Of a stretch of 64,000 bases of DNA, positions 1-10,850 are shown piece after piece (position 1 is the stretch's first letter; each line of letters opens with the position of its first letter). The notes under the pieces are model-generated. The model made no database searches and was not told the origin of the DNA. It worked only from the letters and a program-made list of their open reading frames with translations. The translations under genes were made by a program, and so were the position numbers. The DNA is from Schistosoma mansoni (lineage: Eukaryota; Platyhelminthes; Trematoda; Strigeidida; Schistosomatidae). The DNA is taken from positions 2,046,001 through 2,110,000 of the forward strand of contig NW_017386026.1 of NCBI RefSeq assembly GCF_000237925.1, read 5' to 3'.

Positions 1-2009
1 AATGAAGTCAATCGGTAAATGAACATATTCAATAGATAGACAAATGAAATTTATCTTGAAACTAAATCAATAAACAGAAATCGAACATATATTTGTTTAC
101 TTCAGTTTGCATATTTACAAAGTCTCAATCATATGATATTGTTGTTTAAAATATACTTAAAGACGGTAATACACAAAGTAAACTATTAAAGAATTATGTC
201 AATATACTACTCTCGATAATAAAAGTTAACGATACATAAGTCACATACATGTAATCATGGAGTTAAACCATTTTTTTCTCAATAATTAATTTATTTTAAC
301 TTTCAGCTATTTGTATTAACCGGCATAAAAGTTCATCTTATAATATGGACTAGACAAACAAAATAAATAACTTATACGATTACACATGTTTCAAATATTC
401 TTAAACGTGAATTTAGCTTTTCATACTGAAGGTCGAAAGGACTGTTCTGATGAATTATAATATTTAATAGTCAAAGTAACTTAATTAACTGACTAAATTC
501 TCAACTCGAGTCAAATGAAAAGCTGTTAACATTCATTGGATGGATTACAGTTGAAAACTAGATATTCATACTCTCATCAACTCGATAGAAAAAGAATACT
601 CTTTAAGTAGTTTAACATTAATTAAATAAACATATCGATGTATCATTGCTTTAAATGGAACTGACATGTACATCAAACAGGTTAGTTTGGTTTGTCGTAC
701 ACTTCAAGAAGAAGTTAATAAGATGAAAATTAAGATAGTTCAAACAATAATGAAATTAAAGATATTGAGAATGATAGGGAATAAATACATTTGTACCACT
801 GATAAGTATGGTTCACAATTATCGAACAAAACTCCACGAAAAAATCTATATCTTCCGATAAGGCCCATTCCAACGGTTAGTCGCCTAAAGAAGTAATACT
901 AAGTACTTCCTTAGTCTCCCCTTTGCATCTATTCTACGAATCGCTTTTCTAATTACGACGGCACAATAGAACAGGCAGAGAGACTCATGAATAGTAAAAA
1001 TCATGACCACTTAGACTGTTTAAATGATGATTAGCCTCCTTGGTGTCTCTAGTTATATTACCATTCACCCAACCTAGCATTATTCGTTCAATGACCCCAT
1101 TGTGTTCCCTCATTTTTCCAAAGACACAACAACATAAGGAATATTTGAATCAAGGAAAAAAAAAGCAGAAAATCCCCATACTATTGATATAAATATTAAA
1201 AAGTAGAGATTTGTTTTGCAATCAAGTCATATATTCACAGTAAATCATCAGCTCAGTATTAATTATTAACATAATTTATGCTAAGTAATAAATATAATGT
1301 GGACATAAATCATTTATTAAATATACAAATTGTGTGTTGTACAACTGAATTCATTAAGACGGAAGTGTTAGATTGAATGTCTTTTCTTACCCTAATTAAT
1401 TAATGGCAGGTGTAATCCAATGGATATACTTTTCATTAACCAAATATTTTTTGATTGTAATATTTGTGGAGACTGATTAAATTTAAGGGTGGTTTTCATT
1501 ACAGATTGACATTAGCTAGGAAACCACCGAAAGTAAGTGGGCAATAGACAACTGTTTTACAATAGAATGGAACTACCTATTCGTGTATACACAATGTAAG
1601 CCAACCCAATGATCTGAATGTGATATGATCCACGGGGGATATTAAACCCGACGGTTCTACCACTGTTAATATCGTATGTGAGTATCCAAGATATAAAGGA
1701 CTTTTCAAAACAATATGTTTCAATGAATGTGACGTCACAATTGTGACTATTATCTTTACTGGTAGGTAAGAGGTAATATTATTTTGCTTTACAACACTCA
1801 TTTTATCTGAGGCCAGCTGAGGTACATATAACTTGCGTGAATACTTTAGTGTTGGATGATTTACACAACGGTAAAAATGGTAGCTGCATTATCAGTCTGC
1901 TCATAAATTTGGGATAGTTGTCAACCCTAGGAAACTTTTCGACCTCACATTTTAGAACTTGGAGCAAAGTGAAACATTTCTTGTGGAATAAATGAAATAT
2001 GACTGGGAG
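1..2009. other. AT-rich intergenic DNA, no gene recognised
   Basis: Only short open frames without recognisable protein features occur on either strand. I see no tRNA-like boxes, splice-bounded exons or long repeats. It may be intron or intergenic sequence of a gene outside the window. Confidence 0.5.
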
Positions 2010-2185
2010 TGTAATCCAGGATGCACATTTCACTCTATTTTGGGATAGTTAGGTTTGTTCGCCTCTCAGAGTTGATGTTCAATCCGGGACTCAAACCCAG
2101 TACTTTTTTCCTCAAACGCGATATCCACTTTGAAGGTCCTGATGGCTACTCACTTATGCAACGTGTATGAATGTTAATTCAGTTT
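2010..2185 (-). repeat. Degenerate Sm-alpha-type tRNA-derived retroposon
   Basis: Read on the minus strand, this segment has a worn B-box-like stretch (around 2085-2100, reading GGGTTTGAGTCCC-like) followed by a segment resembling the hammerhead region of the Sm-alpha family and ending near an ATCCAGGA-like motif at 2016-2023. It aligns by eye with the better copy at 3361-3713. It is too diverged for an intact ribozyme. It is followed at once by a second copy in opposite orientation. Confidence 0.5.
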
Positions 2186-2199
2186 TTAATGGTTTGCCG

Positions 2200-2470
2200 T
2201 TTGTCACGTTGTCGATGCATCGACTGGATAACTTGTAGGGGGTCTTAAGAGGGACGTAGGGGGTTTGAGCCCCAGAGTGAACATCAATTCTGAGATGTAG
2301 GTAGATTAAGTTGAAAAGTCCAGAACAGAACGAAGCGCGTGTCTTAATTTTCACTGCTAATCACATTCCATCTATTCTGTGAAAGCTTGTAAAATAATGA
2401 CGTTATCGAAGCAATCCTCATGGGTTTACATGTGTCAACTGATGAGAAAATATCAACAATAGCATAATTC
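2200..2470 (+). repeat. Degenerate Sm-alpha-type retroposon, opposite orientation
   Basis: The order is a B-box-like GGTTTGAGCCCC (about 2268-2279), a segment resembling the hammerhead region ending in GAACGAAGCGCGTGTC-like sequence (about 2328-2344), and then a stretch matching the sequence that follows the hammerhead in other copies (tatcgaggcaatac-like, about 2404-2420). It is old and strongly mutated. With the preceding copy it forms a head-to-head pair. Confidence 0.45.
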
Positions 2471-3360
2471 AATAACCATTACAAAGGGAATTGAGCGAGA
2501 CTATGATTTATGGAATAACTAACCGGATTTAAGATAACAGGTCTTGGAATTTGCAGAGAAATTCATTCATATATTTGGCTAAATAGTGTTTTGGCATTTT
2601 AGCTGATGTCAGTTGGTGATGTAAACTCTAAATCTAATTCCTAACCCTAACTATCAACTGTAAACCATAATTTTAATTCCTCACACTGCTTTATAACACT
2701 CAGTTAGCACTAGTAAGTAGGTGGACACTCTCAAGGTTACTTTAGCGTCGCTCAAAGGTCGTCCATAAATTACAGTCCCACCACAAAAATATGTATGTAC
2801 GCAAATTACATAAGTCGATAAACTACGTCGAACTTGTGTATAGAATGAAATATTTCATTTATTTTTTAAATAAGCGTATCCATATAAGTAGTATATGGTG
2901 ACGATCAGACATAGAATGTATTTTGGCAGAAGATCGATGAGGAACGAACAGGAATGAAGTGCGATCGGTACGAAAATTGAATTTTATTGTATGATTAAGA
3001 GTAAATTAATTGTTATCAACAATCAGCTGATAACCCTTAATTTCTTTGTTTTTTTTATTTTTCTACTGTACATGTAACATTGAACTGTTGTTTATTTATC
3101 TATTACTTTGTTGTGTTTTATTTTATTTTGTTTACCCGATTGATACATAATAAATAGGATTTATTAATCATGATAATGATGGAAATCACGTGAAATAAAT
3201 TCAGTCATATGATATAGGTACATATTCATTGGTCAATCATAATAAACGCTTAAACTTATTCCATTTTTAATTTATAATCGAATTGAAATTTGTACTTTAT
3301 GCAGTTGAACAAAGATGATGTTGTTTATAAATGGGAAAAAGATAAACGATTTAAGCAGTG
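2471..3360. other. Intergenic, nothing recognised
   Basis: AT-rich sequence with stop codons in all frames. No exon-like segment, tRNA-like box or repeat boundary could be identified. Confidence 0.4.
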
Positions 3361-3713
3361 ATGGATAGTGGCTAGCAGTGGAATCCAGGACGTGCGTTTC
3401 ATCCTATTTGGGACTCTCCAGCTGGATGTACCTGCATCTCAGAGTTGATGTCCACTCTGGGACTCGAACCCAGTACCTTTCGCTTCAAACGCCATCGCGT
3501 TGTCCATTCAGGCACTGAGTCCTGATAACCACTTGCTTGTGCAATTGGGTGAAGTTTAAATTCATTTAGTATTGTTTGTTTGAATCTTCCCATTGATGTT
3601 TAGGACTGCAACTGGTCAGTCTCTAATTGGCATATGTGTATACTGTGAGTATTGCCTCGATATGGCCTTAATTCACAAGCATTGTAAGCAAAGATGGATA
3701 GTGGCTAGCAGTG
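3361..3713 (-). repeat. Sm-alpha-type SINE, slightly more than one unit
   Basis: On the minus strand the unit runs from the 5' region (3694 downwards) through a clear B box GGGTTCGAGTCCC (about 3460-3475) to a hammerhead-like segment (3384-3428). The same 20 bases, ATGGATAGTGGCTAGCAGTG, occur at 3361-3380 and 3694-3713. One full period of 333 bp is therefore bounded by its own direct repeat, as expected from a tandem or circular intermediate. Sm-alpha is known as a schistosome retroposon/satellite of about this size with Pol III promoter boxes and hammerhead ribozymes; the family assignment is from memory of that architecture. Confidence 0.7.
3384..3428 (-). ncRNA. Hammerhead ribozyme remnant (Sm-alpha type)
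   Basis: On the minus strand the core reads CTGGAGA, then stem II GTCC/GGAT, GAAA, a short stem III of alternating C/G, and the GTC cleavage triplet. The consensus core is CUGANGA, so the conserved A6 is changed to G. The fold is recognisable but activity is doubtful. Confidence 0.5.
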
Positions 3714-3895
3714 AACGAAACGCGCGTCCTGGATTCCACTGCTAGCCACACTCCATCTCTGCTTATCATGCTTGTGAATTAAGGCTATATCGAGGCAATA
3801 CGCACAGTATACACATATGCCAATTAGAGACTGACCAGTTGCAGTCCCAAACATCAATGGGAAGATTTAAACAAACAATACTAAGTGAATTTAGA
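3714..3895 (+). repeat. Truncated, permuted Sm-alpha copy in foldback arrangement
   Basis: This plus-strand piece starts inside a hammerhead (AACGAAACGCGCGTCC at 3714-3729) and continues past the usual 3' end into what is the 5' region of the unit (tatcgaggcaata at about 3788-3800, ending near 3895). It is a circularly permuted partial unit. Its first 50 bases are complementary to the end of the preceding copy and could form a hairpin around 3713. Confidence 0.6.
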
Positions 3896-5689
3896 CAAAC
3901 GATGTGTTTTAAATACCTTGACAACCAACAAAATTCTTATTCTTTATTCATTATCGTTTCTGTTCAACCAAGGCAATAAAAATAAGATCTATTGAATTCA
4001 TTCTATTTCAAGGGTGCAACTGATCATCTGTAAACACTAAATTTACAAAGTATATTATATAAAACCTTTATTTCTAATAATTATATTACAGTCAAGATGA
4101 CTATTTCGAGAAGGAACAGAAAATCATCTTTCAAAAGAAAATTAAGAAGACAACACAAAATATGATATTAAACATAATAGTCAACATTGTTATGTATTTA
4201 TTTGTTGAAAATCTAGTCATACAAAGAAGGAATGATGAAGTTATAAATAACTTACAATTCTAATTAAAACAGGTAATTGTCTAGTCGATTGACATAATTA
4301 GGACTACAATAAACTCAGTGTTTGTGAACGCCAGTGGATTAGTCAGAAATAATATTAGAAAATGAATGAAATTATTTAGCTATAGTTACTATTAGCATGA
4401 GAAAAAAGAGGTTTATTACACATTCATTCTGTTATACATAAGTTATTTCTGAGAATCGTTCGTTGTTTGTGAAGATTATTGAATACTTAAGATATTCACT
4501 TCAGATCTACTATCCATCAAGTATCTTAGAATTACACTTGTTAAGAATTTACCTCTTTGTAGGCATATTGGAGTAACTAACCTCTATATTTTATGTACTT
4601 TTTACAACAGGTATATGACAATTCATTTAGACGTAACTTCAGAACTGTTGATCTATTTTTGGTTAATTTGATGAGTATCTATCATTGAATACTGAAACTA
4701 ACTTAGTTACCGAAAATCTCATTTTTATTTTTATTCTAATTCTTCTACACTGCATTTACAAAAAATTCCATTTCTCTTTGGATACGAAATGATTGAAGAT
4801 AATTTTTTATTGACTTGGATATTCATGGTAAAATCAGTAGGATAAATACAATATAACGTGTTTTTGATGCGTTGAATCTGGTCCATTTCTAAATCAGATG
4901 GAAAGCTTACAATAAAATTGATTGAAGTGAAACCTTCGAATAATTTAAAGCCGATTTTCACCATAAACTATCCTCAGCTGAAGAGTCAATTAAAATCAAA
5001 GAATAATGAACAGTCGTTTGTTTATTTGGGGCTTTGTACACGAGTGAGTTTATAGCTTCTAAACATAATAGGACCTAGGAGTTTTTAAACCAAAACTTAA
5101 TCCAACGTTTCATTGGTATAATGATTATTGTAATTTTATAAGATTCAAGTTACGAAACTAAATGGAATAATAGATACTTATTCGTGGTGAATATCAAACT
5201 GGAATCAAATATCCCTGTCCAATCCTCTTCATATTTGGGTTTACTTCAGCTAATATCATTTGTTAGTAAAATTTACCATCAAAATTAAATTGAATTATAT
5301 ATTTGTGTGATATTATTGTGTGATGTATTTCTTTGTTATATCCCGATGAGTAGAAAAATTGTGTTTCTGACGTTTCGTGACCTAATGTAAACCACTTCTT
5401 GAGATTGAATACTCGATCGATACGCTATACATAGACTAAATCACTCTATGTCGGATACACAATTCGTGACCATATAAAAAGAATCACAGTATTGACTAAA
5501 TAATACTTTATTTAACACAACTACAAGCAGTTTACACTCAGTGAGTCCAAAGTCGAAATTAATAATAGAAAGGAAATCACTCACTGAATAGTTAGCATCT
5601 GTCAGTTTACGCTCAGTTGCCAACCATATCATACTCTTACTACCATACACCACGCTGAAAACCACAAAGCACAGGATAAATGTTTCATT
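3896..5689. other. Intergenic, mostly nothing recognised
   Basis: AT-rich and without recognised repeat families. Two short minus-strand open frames occur (4731-4964 and 5441-5665). The first is listed separately; the second has no features that distinguish it from chance. Confidence 0.4.
4731..4964 (-). CDS. Short open reading frame of unknown status
   Basis: A 77-codon minus-strand frame opens with an ATG at 4962-4964 and ends with a TAG, followed within a few bases by AATAAA-like sequence (minus strand, around 4722-4735). Composition is unremarkable and I recognise no family or domain, signal peptide or clear membrane segment. It could be a last exon with a very short 3' UTR or a chance frame. 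No splice-supported partner exon was identified. Confidence 0.15.
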   Translation of the reverse strand: MVKIGFKLFEGFTSINFIVSFPSDLEMDQIQRIKNTLYCIYPTDFTMNIQVNKKLSSIISYPKRNGIFCKCSVEELE

Positions 5690-5860
5690 CTAGTATAAGA
5701 TTCCTTGGCAGTGGATACTCACGGCCCCACCGGAGTCAAACCTGGAACTTTTCACATCTTACTGTAAATGCTTAACTTCTAAGGTTACTAAGTTTGAATC
5801 CGATGGTTCACTCTGTTTACTTCACGCAATCTGAGACATTGTGTAACTATCTTTCAGCGC
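5690..5860 (-). repeat. Diverged tRNA-derived SINE fragment
   Basis: On the minus strand a worn B-box-like GTTCCAGGTTTGACTCCGG sequence lies near 5733-5751. No usable hammerhead core is visible. This is probably an old fragment of one of the SINE families seen elsewhere in the window. Confidence 0.35.
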
Positions 5861-6520
5861 CATTGGTAGATAACTGCCTCACATCAAATATTTTTATACA
5901 CAACTGGTCTCAGCTTTAAGACACTAACAGTATTGTCATTACTTTATTTACGGAACTAGGAGTGAATGAAAATAAGTGAGTAAGTTTATTGCGATGATTC
6001 TTTCATTTCTAACTACTACTTTTTCATGAGATTTACAACCAATGCAGCTCTATTGTTTTTTCATTGAGCCGGATGGATTAATTGTGAAGTTTTATAGGAC
6101 GATATCAGAGAGTAGCCTCTGTGACAGATATTTCTTGTTATCATTGACTTACTTAATCATAGAGTTGTTCGTGTGGTTTAACTCCTGTGAAGATCTATGC
6201 TGAAGCTTCTCTTCACGAACGAAAAAAGGTATTTAGGATGCCAAATAAGTTTTATTGATAAAACCATTATTCGTTAACGGTTTACACAAACACATTAATC
6301 ACCAATAAATAATATACATGACAATATGTTTTATTTAGGGGAGCCTGTAGACTTCATACATGAGTAGAAAACATCATCTATACTTAGTTAATAAACTTCA
6401 TTTACCGAAGCAACTCCACCATCTGCCTCAACATGTTATGCTTGCTAACCTCAGTGTACTTTGAGAAAAGGCCAGAGGTAGTCGGTTCAAGACATAGCAT
6501 CAATTCTATAACGAATAGAT
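5861..6520. other. Intergenic, nothing recognised
   Basis: AT-rich sequence without recognised exons, promoter boxes or repeat ends. Confidence 0.35.
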
Positions 6521-6777
6521 TGTTGATATATTCAAAATTGAAGACTATTTGGGTGAACAATTATTTTCAATAACTTCATCATCAGACCCTACAGTCATAA
6601 GTCGATAATTATGATATTTTACAAGGGTAAAAATGAGGCATGTATTGATTAATTTGACAATGTTATATGTTAAAAATGGTGAAAGTAAAATATCATAATT
6701 ATGAACTTATAACTGTAGAGCCTGATGATGAAGTTATTGAAAACAACTGTTTGCTCTAAAATTCTTCATTTTTGAAT
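6521..6777. repeat. Imperfect inverted repeat (hairpin element)
   Basis: The segment 6521-6628 is the reverse complement of 6684-6777 with scattered mismatches. A shared stretch such as TGATGATGAAGTTATTGAAAA occurs in opposite orientations. The loop is about 55 bp. No coding capacity is visible. It resembles a small foldback or MITE-like element, but no target-site duplication was confirmed. Confidence 0.6.
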
Positions 6778-7248
6778 TCTCTATGGGGAGATAACTCTAA
6801 TCTATGGTTGGAGGTCATAGGTAACATCACTATAATCCTTATCCTCTAAATATTAAGTTTTATTACTAACCCATACTTTTTACTATGGATTCCTTTTTTT
6901 TCTTTTTGGACAATATGTTTCTTATGGTTAGCTTTCAATATCAATAATATTATTATTTGAAATGTTTTATTTGTCATTTTGTTAACTTCCAATTAATGAT
7001 GCTCTAATGTGAAGTATTGTAACTTGGTTCGTTTACAAATTATAAACGCCAAATTAAAAATGGCATAGTTACTTTCAAGATTTTTAGGGAAGTCAATATC
7101 ACTTGAAAAACTTCTGGACACTAAACTGAATAGCTGTTTTAATTAAATTTGTATTCCGGTGATTATATCCTGAACTGTCAGTCATTCAGTAAAAATCGAC
7201 ATAGACATTGAGGAAAAAGTGATATGTAGTTCACTTAGAACATAAAAC
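6778..7248. other. Single-copy flank outside the palindrome
   Basis: AT-rich and no gene recognised. The mirror relation with 29146 onward decays here. Over 7225-7248 scattered bases still match the right side and then similarity is lost, so this is the outer edge of the left arm. Confidence 0.4.
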
Positions 7249-7521
7249 ATTATATTTGAGGCCCAAAACGTTTTGAAATCACACACTTTATGCTATTGAT
7301 TGCGAAGAAAAACAAAGTACTTGGTAATGAGGATTATCACTTCAGGTCTGTTAAACTATGAAAAATATACGTAAAGATATGTTTAAAGGCAGGCTAAGCA
7401 ACTGTGAAGGAGAAGCTTTAAGAATTTAACATTCTGTAAACTGTTATTGTAAAACTCACTCACTTTAAATAAATTTCGATACACTCGTTACACTTGGCCT
7501 TCATAACTAAACAGTTCATTT
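7249..7521. repeat. Outer end of left palindrome arm
   Basis: The 273 bases are the exact reverse complement of 28873-29145 in every block compared (paired positions sum to 36394). The segment ends at the N run. Its presence on both sides of the gap shows that the inverted repeat extends beyond the gap and that the left arm is incompletely assembled. Confidence 0.9.
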
Positions 7522-7721
7522 NNNNNNNNNNNNNNNNNNNNNNNNNNNNNNNNNNNNNNNNNNNNNNNNNNNNNNNNNNNNNNNNNNNNNNNNNNNNNNN
7601 NNNNNNNNNNNNNNNNNNNNNNNNNNNNNNNNNNNNNNNNNNNNNNNNNNNNNNNNNNNNNNNNNNNNNNNNNNNNNNNNNNNNNNNNNNNNNNNNNNNN
7701 NNNNNNNNNNNNNNNNNNNNN
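7522..7721. other. Assembly gap (200 N)
   Basis: Exactly 200 N. The mirrored position on the right arm holds 5538 bp (23335-28872). The gap is therefore probably a placeholder for missing arm sequence, or marks a scaffold join made inside a repeat. Confidence 0.9.
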
Positions 7722-8855
7722 TCCAACTAAGATCCGACATTTAGTAGGAGCCAAGAGACAGTAAATACTAAGTAATCAAGCGGGTTTCGGATCTCTTCAC
7801 AAATACATCGTAGAAATACTTACTCTTCAACAGGTTTCTAGAATACAGACATGCCTACCGATTCCCACTCAAGTCTGGAATTTTGCCAAGGATGAGAATA
7901 CAAACACTCTTAAGTAATGTGATTGAGACATGTTCTACGTGCCTAGGTTGTAAAGAAGCTAACCGCTGGGAGATTACGATATAACTCCAACCAAGTAAGT
8001 CACTGATTGTCAGACAGTCGTGTCATTAAGCTCTGATATGATTCAAGATAGGATTAGTAATAGTTTGGGCTTGGGATAATCAACTACAATCCATCCTCCA
8101 TGCCTTGAATATAAACTTATCATTTACTTCTCATTATTAGAATTAACTTGTTCTTCCCCAACATCAACTCTTATGTTTAGGTCTGCGTTAGATTTGATAT
8201 TATTCCCACTCATCATCGCATTGACCTATTATATTGGGCTGATGTGGTATATATCAACTCTAGAATCGACGTATTCAAGCAAAACTCAACATTAATTTCC
8301 GTTGAACTAGTTCATTATTTTGATTCGAATGAAATTCCCCTACAGATGAAGCACTCCAAGGTAACGGACGTACTACTGTTAGTGTGAAGAATCTACTAAC
8401 TGAAATCCCTGTCCATGTAATCTACCCGATATTCAAATTGCCAGCTTCATAAAAAATATAGTCTTTATTGCGTAAAAAAACTTTCTCAGGTCTTCCCAGT
8501 CAGTTAATTCAAGTTGATAAAGGGTGAGATGTTGTTGGCGCACGTTACTTAGGAGCGAGACTCACAAAGGTTTAAAGCCTATCCTTGTAAGTAAGTTGAT
8601 TTGGCGAAGACATCGTTTGGTTCACACTGGCTCTTAATATCTAGTTAAGTTAATGCTTATCAACACGTAACATGCAAATGAGGTTTGTTAATTTATTGGG
8701 GTTACGAATATCATCTAAGTCTGCCTATGAATACTTATCGATAGTCTGTAATAGCCACGTATAATGATAAGATATTGATTGCCTTATTATTATCATTCAA
8801 TGATTGTCACATTATAACAATCCATATGGTTCAAATAAAGAACTAAGCAGGGTGG

Positions 8856-9019
8856 TGGTTGAAGATAGCAGATAGGAAACGCTAGACCTAGATTTCGTTC
8901 TACTTAGCGCTCTTCAGAAAGGTGTATCTTCAATCTTGAGGAAACTGATACTCCTTGTCGGACTCGATATCGCGCCACTCAGTTTCACAGTCAGGGACGT
9001 TACCACTGAGCTATCAGGG
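8856..9019 (-). repeat. tRNA-derived SINE with hammerhead fold, left-arm copy
   Basis: Mirror of 22037-22200. On the minus strand an A-box-like TAGCTCAGTGGTAA and a B-box-like ATCGAGTCC segment precede a hammerhead-like fold (8861-8931). It lies end to end with a SINE of opposite orientation at 9056-9223. Confidence 0.55.
8861..8931 (-). ncRNA. Hammerhead-like fold, left-arm copy
   Basis: Mirror of 22125-22195; see that entry for the structural description. The bases are the same in both arms. Confidence 0.4.
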
Positions 9020-9055
9020 CCGCGACTGGCCCCTTGTAAGACTGAGATGCATTTA

Positions 9056-9223
9056 AAATTGACTGACTACTGGGTAGTGACCATCAGTCCCCTCTGGATT
9101 ACAGGCAAATCTTGCTGGCGAGTCCCAGATGGGACGAAACCTATGTCCAGGGTTTTTTGCCGACTACCTCCAACCACCGCATTACATCTCGACATAGTGC
9201 ACGCAATGTCGGGTCACCTAGAC
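9056..9223 (+). repeat. SINE 3' portion with hammerhead fold, left-arm copy
   Basis: The hammerhead-like core at 9107-9157 is followed by a tail containing ACTACCTCCAACCACCGC and CAATGTCGGGTCAC. Closely similar tails occur at 43240-43275 and 55855-55915, so this is a recurrent family distinct from Sm-alpha. The mirror copy is at 21833-22000. Confidence 0.55.
9107..9157 (+). ncRNA. Hammerhead ribozyme fold, core A6 changed
   Basis: The order is an 8-bp stem I (AAATCTTG before the core pairs with CAGGGTTT after the cleavage site), core CTGGCGA (9115-9121), perfect 5-bp stem II GTCCC/GGGAC (9122-9126/9131-9135), GAAA, a minimal stem III and GTC ending at 9147. Only the conserved A6 (here G) departs from the CUGANGA/GAAA consensus. 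The fold is convincing; catalytic activity is probably reduced or lost. Confidence 0.6.
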
Positions 9224-10259
9224 CAATGGTGACACCGCGACCCAATCTATAGAATTCGATATGCACTAGGGGCCTGACGTCAGCCACTAACCAGTGATCA
9301 ATCAATTGTGAAGAACTGAGTGGATGTGTACTTAGTGATTTCTACACAGACTACAGTAGTAATAAAAGGTTCTACAATCAGCTGGAACATAGGTCTGTTC
9401 AGGTTATCTTCGTAACGAATGTCTATCTTAACTATTTATCGTCATCATATTAATCCTTCAAACTACTCAGATCAGGAGCATTAGTAAACAAAGTACGATA
9501 ACAAAAACGAGAAACTTCACGTTCTGAAGTCTCCCATACTTCACAGAAACGGCGATGTTTAGTGTGAGTTTTGCACCTTTTTACTGTAGCTTAATATTCA
9601 CTGAAAGACACCCATCTCCTGAGGGATGGTGGGTCTTGAAAGCAATTGTAAGGCGGATCCCTCTAGGGTCTTAATTGTTCCTCAGTCATAAATACAATAT
9701 ACAGAAGTAGTAATTGTCCCTTGTCCAATAATTTATGCCTTCCAAAAACGAGGGAAATCGAAGGGAGACAAACAGGGGGAAGTAACCTTTTCACGAAGAT
9801 TTTCGATTTACCGGTAAAACAAATTGAAGTTAATAGTGTCCTCCAACCTGTCGTTTAAACTTAACCGTGTATATGAGTAAAATATATCAAATGGAACAGA
9901 CCTACTATAAAGATAAAACAAAACTAATCACTCGATAAATAGGAATCTATGCACTCCAGACAGATATCATCAGGAACGTCATTTTAACGACGAGAACTTT
10001 CAAACCAATTTCTGGATCTAGTATAACTGAATAAGAACAGCGCACCATACTGAAATTTTTTTCAGTTTGGGAAGATTGTGCACAAATTCTCAAATGCTCC
10101 ACGAGGGAAATATGGATGGCCCATTTTCAGCCTGACACTCCCATTATTTCATTACTTAGACGGACTCAAGCGAGCATCAAGGTGTGAATCAACAGCGCAA
10201 TACAAAATTATCATCTTCATACCAGTTACAAAGTAAATGCGTGATATGAAACCGACCAC

Positions 10260-10850
10260 AAGTACACTGTACTAGGTGAGGATGGCAAATCGACTGATGA
10301 AGTAGTGAAATTTCATCATTTGAGATGGCTGGGATAGGTGTTACGTATTCCCAACCACTGACTGCCCCGACGTGCGATGTTTTATGGTGTAGGAGTAGGT
10401 TGGAAGAAAGCTAGGGGCAGCCAGGCCAAAACGTGGCACAAGTCCATGAAGTCACTGACAAGTGGACTGAGCCATGTTGGTAGGTGTAGATTACCTGGTT
10501 GGGATTCGCGAGATGATAGCAATCGATGGTTAGAGATCTTGAATGACATGGCTCAAAATCGTTTGCAATGGCGAAGGTGCATTCACTCTTTGCGTTTTCA
10601 CAAGTCCTAATCTTCTGAATTCTTCATGTCCCTTTCTTTTTTCTCTTTCCAAATTTATTTCACTGGATCATACTCCTTGAATAACATCCTCAAACCCTAA
10701 TCTCTTCAGTTACTGCTTAAACTCTTACTACTTCTACCACTATGGATTTGAATCGACAACTGCATCTCTGTGCTAATGTGGTATGGCAACTCGAAATGAT
10801 GTACGTATATACGAAGTTCTACGTTGTGACTGACTGACATAACTACACTG
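10260..10850 (+). mobile_element. RTE-like LINE 3' end fragment, left-arm copy
   Basis: A degraded C-terminal piece of an RTE-type reverse transcriptase polyprotein: LGEDGKSTDEV, then HHLRWLG, LPRRA, GVGWKKA and a final LPGW...DMAQNR...RCIHSL block, with the stop near 10608. It is followed by about 240 bp of 3' UTR ending in TGACTGACTGACATAAC. At least two in-frame stops lie in the part before 10377. Being 5'-truncated, it is a dead insertion. The same subfamily ends occur at 37600-37965 and 56870-57190. Confidence 0.75.

Noticed and set aside
3455-3480. tRNA gene suggested by perfect B boxes here and at 55447, 61550 and 62170
   Set aside because: The boxes sit in tRNA-derived SINEs followed by hammerhead regions; no complete cloverleaf with paired acceptor stem was seen.
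3399-3593. 64-codon minus-strand frame
   Set aside because: It lies entirely within an Sm-alpha SINE.
7460-7754. Open frames running through the N gap
   Set aside because: They consist almost entirely of unknown bases and arise from the gap only.
8936-9232. 98-codon frame (also 21824-22120)
   Set aside because: It is a translation across two SINE fragments with tRNA-like and hammerhead sequence, not a protein gene.
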